A stretch of 34,890 bases of DNA from Oculatellaceae cyanobacterium Prado106. Lineage in GTDB: Bacteria > Cyanobacteriota > Cyanobacteriia > Elainellales > Elainellaceae. Under the pieces are notes generated by a model. It was not told where the DNA came from. It saw nothing but the letters and a program-made list of their open reading frames with translations, and did no database searches. Below, piece after piece: positions 32,534-34,890 of this stretch. The number at the start of each line of letters is the position of its first letter. Within the stretch, counting starts at the first letter, position 1. The stretch is taken from contig JALOOP010000009.1 in NCBI GenBank assembly GCA_025454315.1, positions 1 to 34,890 of the forward strand. Direction: 5' to 3'. The position numbers and the translations under genes are program-made.

Positions 32534-33544
32534 TTAAAGCGGAGTGGAATAGCCGAGCGCCATCTTGACCTTGGAGAGGGTGCGGTTGGCGATCGCCGCT
32601 GCCGTGTCCCGTCCTTGACGCAGCACGGACTCCAGATAGCCGGGGTCGGCCATGATGGCGTGGTATTTGTCTTGGATGGGTTTGAGGGTGGCGATCGCAG
32701 CGTCGGTCAACAGCGGTTTGAACTGTCCCCAGCCCATGTCTTGGCATTCGGCGGCGACCGCGTCTTTGGTTTGGTTGGAGAGAATCATGTAGAGATTCAG
32801 CAGGTTGTTGCACTCGGGGCGATCGGGGTCATCGAAGAGGAGTCCGCGAATCGGGTCGGTTTTGCAGCGCTTGATTTTGTACTGGATCTGGTCGGGGGGG
32901 TCGAGGAGGTTGATGCGGCTGAGGTCGGAGGGGTCGGACTTGGACATTTTGCGGGTGCCGTCGGTGAGGCTCATGACTCTGGCTCCGGCGGCGCGAATCA
33001 TCGGTTCTGGGAGTTTGAGGATGGGGTTTTCGGCTTTGCCGAAGAGGTAGTTGAGGCGGGCGGCAATGTCGCGGGTGAGTTCCAGGTGTTGCTTTTGGTC
33101 TTCGCCGACGGGGACTTTGTCGGGTTCGTAGAGGAGAATGTCGGCGGCTTGCAGGACGGGATAGGTGAGCAGTCCGGCGCTGACGTTTTCGCCCTGTTTG
33201 ACGGCTTTTTCTTTGAACTGCACCATATCTTCGAGCCAGTTGAGGGGGGTGATGCAGTTGAACAACCAGGCCAACTCGGTATGGGCGGGAATGTGGGACT
33301 GGACAAAGATGGTGGCATGTTCTAGGTCAATGCCGCAGGCCAGGTACATGGCGGCCACTTCGTAGGTGTTGGCGGCGAGTTTGGCTGGGTCATGGGGCAC
33401 GGTGATGGCGTGCAGGTCGGCCATGAATAAGAAGCTGTCATAGTCACGCTGGATGTCCACCCAGTTGCGAATGGCACCGAGGTAGTTGCCTAGGTGGAGG
33501 TCGCCGGTTGGCTGAATTCCAGAGAGAATGCGCGGCTTGCCCAT
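32534..33544 (-). CDS. trpS: tryptophanyl-tRNA synthetase
   Basis: Class Ic aminoacyl-tRNA synthetase that charges tRNA-Trp, cytoplasmic homodimer, 336 residues from ATG 33544. The HIGH-type motif is HLGN (17-20) in QPTGDLHLGNYLGAIRNW, and the KMSKS motif is complete at 199-203 (GTRKMSKSDPSD). VGEDQKQHLELTRDIA (146-161) is the conserved substrate region. The frame extends 27 bp upstream to a TTG, but MGKPRILSG is the usual start of the family. The C-terminus (LSKVKMALGY) is normal. It converges with the nuclease gene. Confidence 0.96.
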   Translation of the reverse strand: MGKPRILSGIQPTGDLHLGNYLGAIRNWVDIQRDYDSFLFMADLHAITVPHDPAKLAANTYEVAAMYLACGIDLEHATIFVQSHIPAHTELAWLFNCITPLNWLEDMVQFKEKAVKQGENVSAGLLTYPVLQAADILLYEPDKVPVGEDQKQHLELTRDIAARLNYLFGKAENPILKLPEPMIRAAGARVMSLTDGTRKMSKSDPSDLSRINLLDPPDQIQYKIKRCKTDPIRGLLFDDPDRPECNNLLNLYMILSNQTKDAVAAECQDMGWGQFKPLLTDAAIATLKPIQDKYHAIMADPGYLESVLRQGRDTAAAIANRTLSKVKMALGYSTPL

Positions 33545-34049
33545 AGGAGTTTGGTGTTGCGACGGATACAAGTGAACGATGGCTCGTGAATCGGGAAAGG
33601 ATGGATCAATGGATAAGCCATGCTCAACCCGCTATACAGGAAGATTAGCGCAAATTGAGGATGTTGGCAGAGACGGGGAGAGAAGGGACAACGGTGAATT
33701 CAGAGAAAATTGTCAGGAAAGCTTGACTTTATGGAAGAAATGTCCAAATTTTGGGCTTCTCTGGGTTTAGACTTCGGGGCTTCTGGGATGAGCTTGTGGG
33801 GGAAGGGAGGGGCGATCGCACTCTGTTACCCGATAAAGGGAGATGTCAAACCCAAAACCTGCGAAATTGGCGAAAAAAGGGAGGGTACTGAGTGTCTAGA
33901 CATTTTTTGCTCTGGAAAATTCTCTCAATAAAACAGGTTCGTACCCCTCGACAGCGATCCCGGTTGAACTTTATCCTTAATATCTTTAGAAAAGCGAGTC
34001 GTTAGAAAGGCGAGTGGAACTTCAGCGCTTTTTTTGCTCAGGTGAGCGG
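33545..34049. other. gene-free divergent region
   Basis: About 505 bp between trpS and the sensor gene, which diverge, so both promoters lie here. Short open frames (33579-33770 and 33710-33931, plus strand) show no family likeness. AAAGCGAGT/AAGGCGAGT near 33995-34014 is a small near-repeat. No RNA gene seen. Confidence 0.5.
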
Positions 34050-34890
34050 ATGATGCTTGCACTATCTGGCAAAGCTGTGATTGACAAGCCCAAGATCTTA
34101 ATTATTGACGACCAACTTACCTACATTCACCACCTGCTGGCGGTGATGGAGCATCAGGGGTTTGAACTGCTGGTGCTTCAGGATGGGTCTAAGGCTTTGA
34201 GTCTGGTGCAGCAAGAACGCCCTGACCTGATTCTGCTGGACATTCTCATGCCCAAGGTCGATGGGTTTGAGGTCTGCCGTCAGTTGAAGGCGCATCCTGA
34301 CACGGAGGCGATTCCCATCATCTTTATGTCGGGGATGAGCGATCCGGTGGATCAGGCTAAGGGTCTGTCGCTGGGAGCGGTGGATTATGTGACCAAGCCT
34401 CTGCAAAAAGAAGAGGTAATTGCTCGGGTTAATGTGCATTTGAAACTGCGGCGCTTGACCCAACAGTTGGAGCAGCATATTGGGGCATTGCAGCAGGCTG
34501 AAGCGGCGTTGAAACAGAGCGATCGCCAATTTCGCGCCGTGTTTGAGGGCACCTTTCAACTTTCTACCTTGATGTCTCCCCAAGGCATTTTGTTGGAGAT
34601 CAATGAGGCGGCTTTGACGGCGATCGGGGCAACGCGATCGCAGGTGATCCATCAGCCCATTTGGCAGTTGCCTTGTTTTGTCCATTCACTGTCGTTGCAG
34701 GAGCAGATCAAAACTTGGGTGAAAACGGCTGTTCAGGAAGGGTTTGTTCGATTTGAAGTGACGTTTCCTGGAGTCGATGGCGTACTGCGAACCGTGGATG
34801 CCACGCTGAAAACTCTCTGTGATGAAACAGGGGCGGTTATCCTGCTGATCTCGGAAGGTTGGGACATTACCCAACGCAAGCAAATGGAGA
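34050..34890 (+). CDS. REC-PAS sensor/response regulator protein, 5' part
   Basis: The frame stays open from ATG 34050 (a second ATG follows at once; CAGGTGAG upstream is a fair ribosome site) to the right edge, so 280 codons are visible. A receiver domain covers about 14-132: acidic pair D20-D21 (ILIIDDQ), phospho-acceptor D64 (LILLDILMPKVDG), S94 in FMSGMSDP and K116 (VTKPLQ). A short coiled coil (about 133-160, RRLTQQLEQHIGALQQAEAA) leads into a PAS domain (DRQFRAVFEGTFQLSTLMSP and onward) whose end ITQRKQME is at the window edge. Such REC-PAS layouts usually continue into a histidine kinase or a GGDEF/EAL output; which one cannot be seen. It is a soluble cytoplasmic signalling protein. 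Confidence 0.9.
   Translation, partial: MMLALSGKAVIDKPKILIIDDQLTYIHHLLAVMEHQGFELLVLQDGSKALSLVQQERPDLILLDILMPKVDGFEVCRQLKAHPDTEAIPIIFMSGMSDPVDQAKGLSLGAVDYVTKPLQKEEVIARVNVHLKLRRLTQQLEQHIGALQQAEAALKQSDRQFRAVFEGTFQLSTLMSPQGILLEINEAALTAIGATRSQVIHQPIWQLPCFVHSLSLQEQIKTWVKTAVQEGFVRFEVTFPGVDGVLRTVDATLKTLCDETGAVILLISEGWDITQRKQME

Noticed and set aside
32534-33325. C-terminal 264 codons of the long plus-strand frame as a real protein domain
   Set aside because: Exact antisense of trpS, whose motifs are beyond doubt; Gly/Val/Asp-rich composition is typical of antisense frames.

Overview
The window comes from a cyanobacterium, most likely a filamentous non-marine one. The octamer GCGATCGC (HIP1) recurs throughout. 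The gene set is typical of the phylum: GlyQ, a HtrA/HhoA-type protease, an Rre1/Ycf29-type response regulator, DevC and DevA exporter subunits, WG-repeat and FAS1 proteins, a Tat-type PrxQ, M16 peptidase and TrpS. Intergenic DNA carries short tandem heptamer and octamer repeats like the STRR repeats known from cyanobacteria. I see no tRNA, rRNA, CRISPR array, transposase or phage gene. Most of the window looks like ordinary chromosome with loosely packed, mostly monocistronic genes.

Layout. 1-5.6 kb: 3' part of glyQ, HtrA-type protease, a Gfo/Idh/MocA oxidoreductase on the minus strand, then after 1.2 kb without a convincing gene the Rre1-like regulator. 5.7-10.2 kb: a secreted-type zinc metalloprotease with a probable frameshift near its C-terminus, then a TVP38/TMEM64 membrane protein followed by a mercuric-reductase-like flavoprotein. 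10.7-13.1 kb: DevC permease and DevA ATPase without the DevB adaptor, closed by a perfect 23-bp-arm terminator. 13.3-17.5 kb: a decayed toxin-antitoxin pair, an SDR epimerase, a GNAT-fold YghO-like protein and a ten-unit WG-repeat exported protein. 18.5-22.4 kb: JmjC-type cupin, a TPR protein that stops where related proteins continue into a CHAT protease domain, and a small four-helix membrane protein. 22.4-26.1 kb: two tandem GH3-family acyl-adenylating enzymes. 26.4-28.6 kb: M16 peptidase and fructosamine-kinase-family protein, 12 bp apart, a likely operon. 28.7-31.0 kb: a frameshifted VOC/glyoxalase gene, PrxQ and a FAS1 lipoprotein-like exported protein. 31.3-34.9 kb: a repeat island running straight into the start codon of a Fe-S PD-(D/E)XK nuclease, TrpS convergent with it, and the 5' part of a REC-PAS sensor protein that leaves the window.

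Recurring themes are envelope and protein quality control (HtrA, M16, metalloprotease, PrxQ, fructosamine kinase, stress regulator) and an unusually high load of short tandem repeats and palindromes between genes. Four reading frames are interrupted (metalloprotease, antitoxin, VOC protein, nuclease). Three of these look like single-base indels, so either assembly error or real decay has to be considered. I did not find a clearly new multi-gene system. The best leads are the tandem GH3 enzymes, the TVP38-flavoprotein pair, the DevCA pair without DevB, and the repeat islands.
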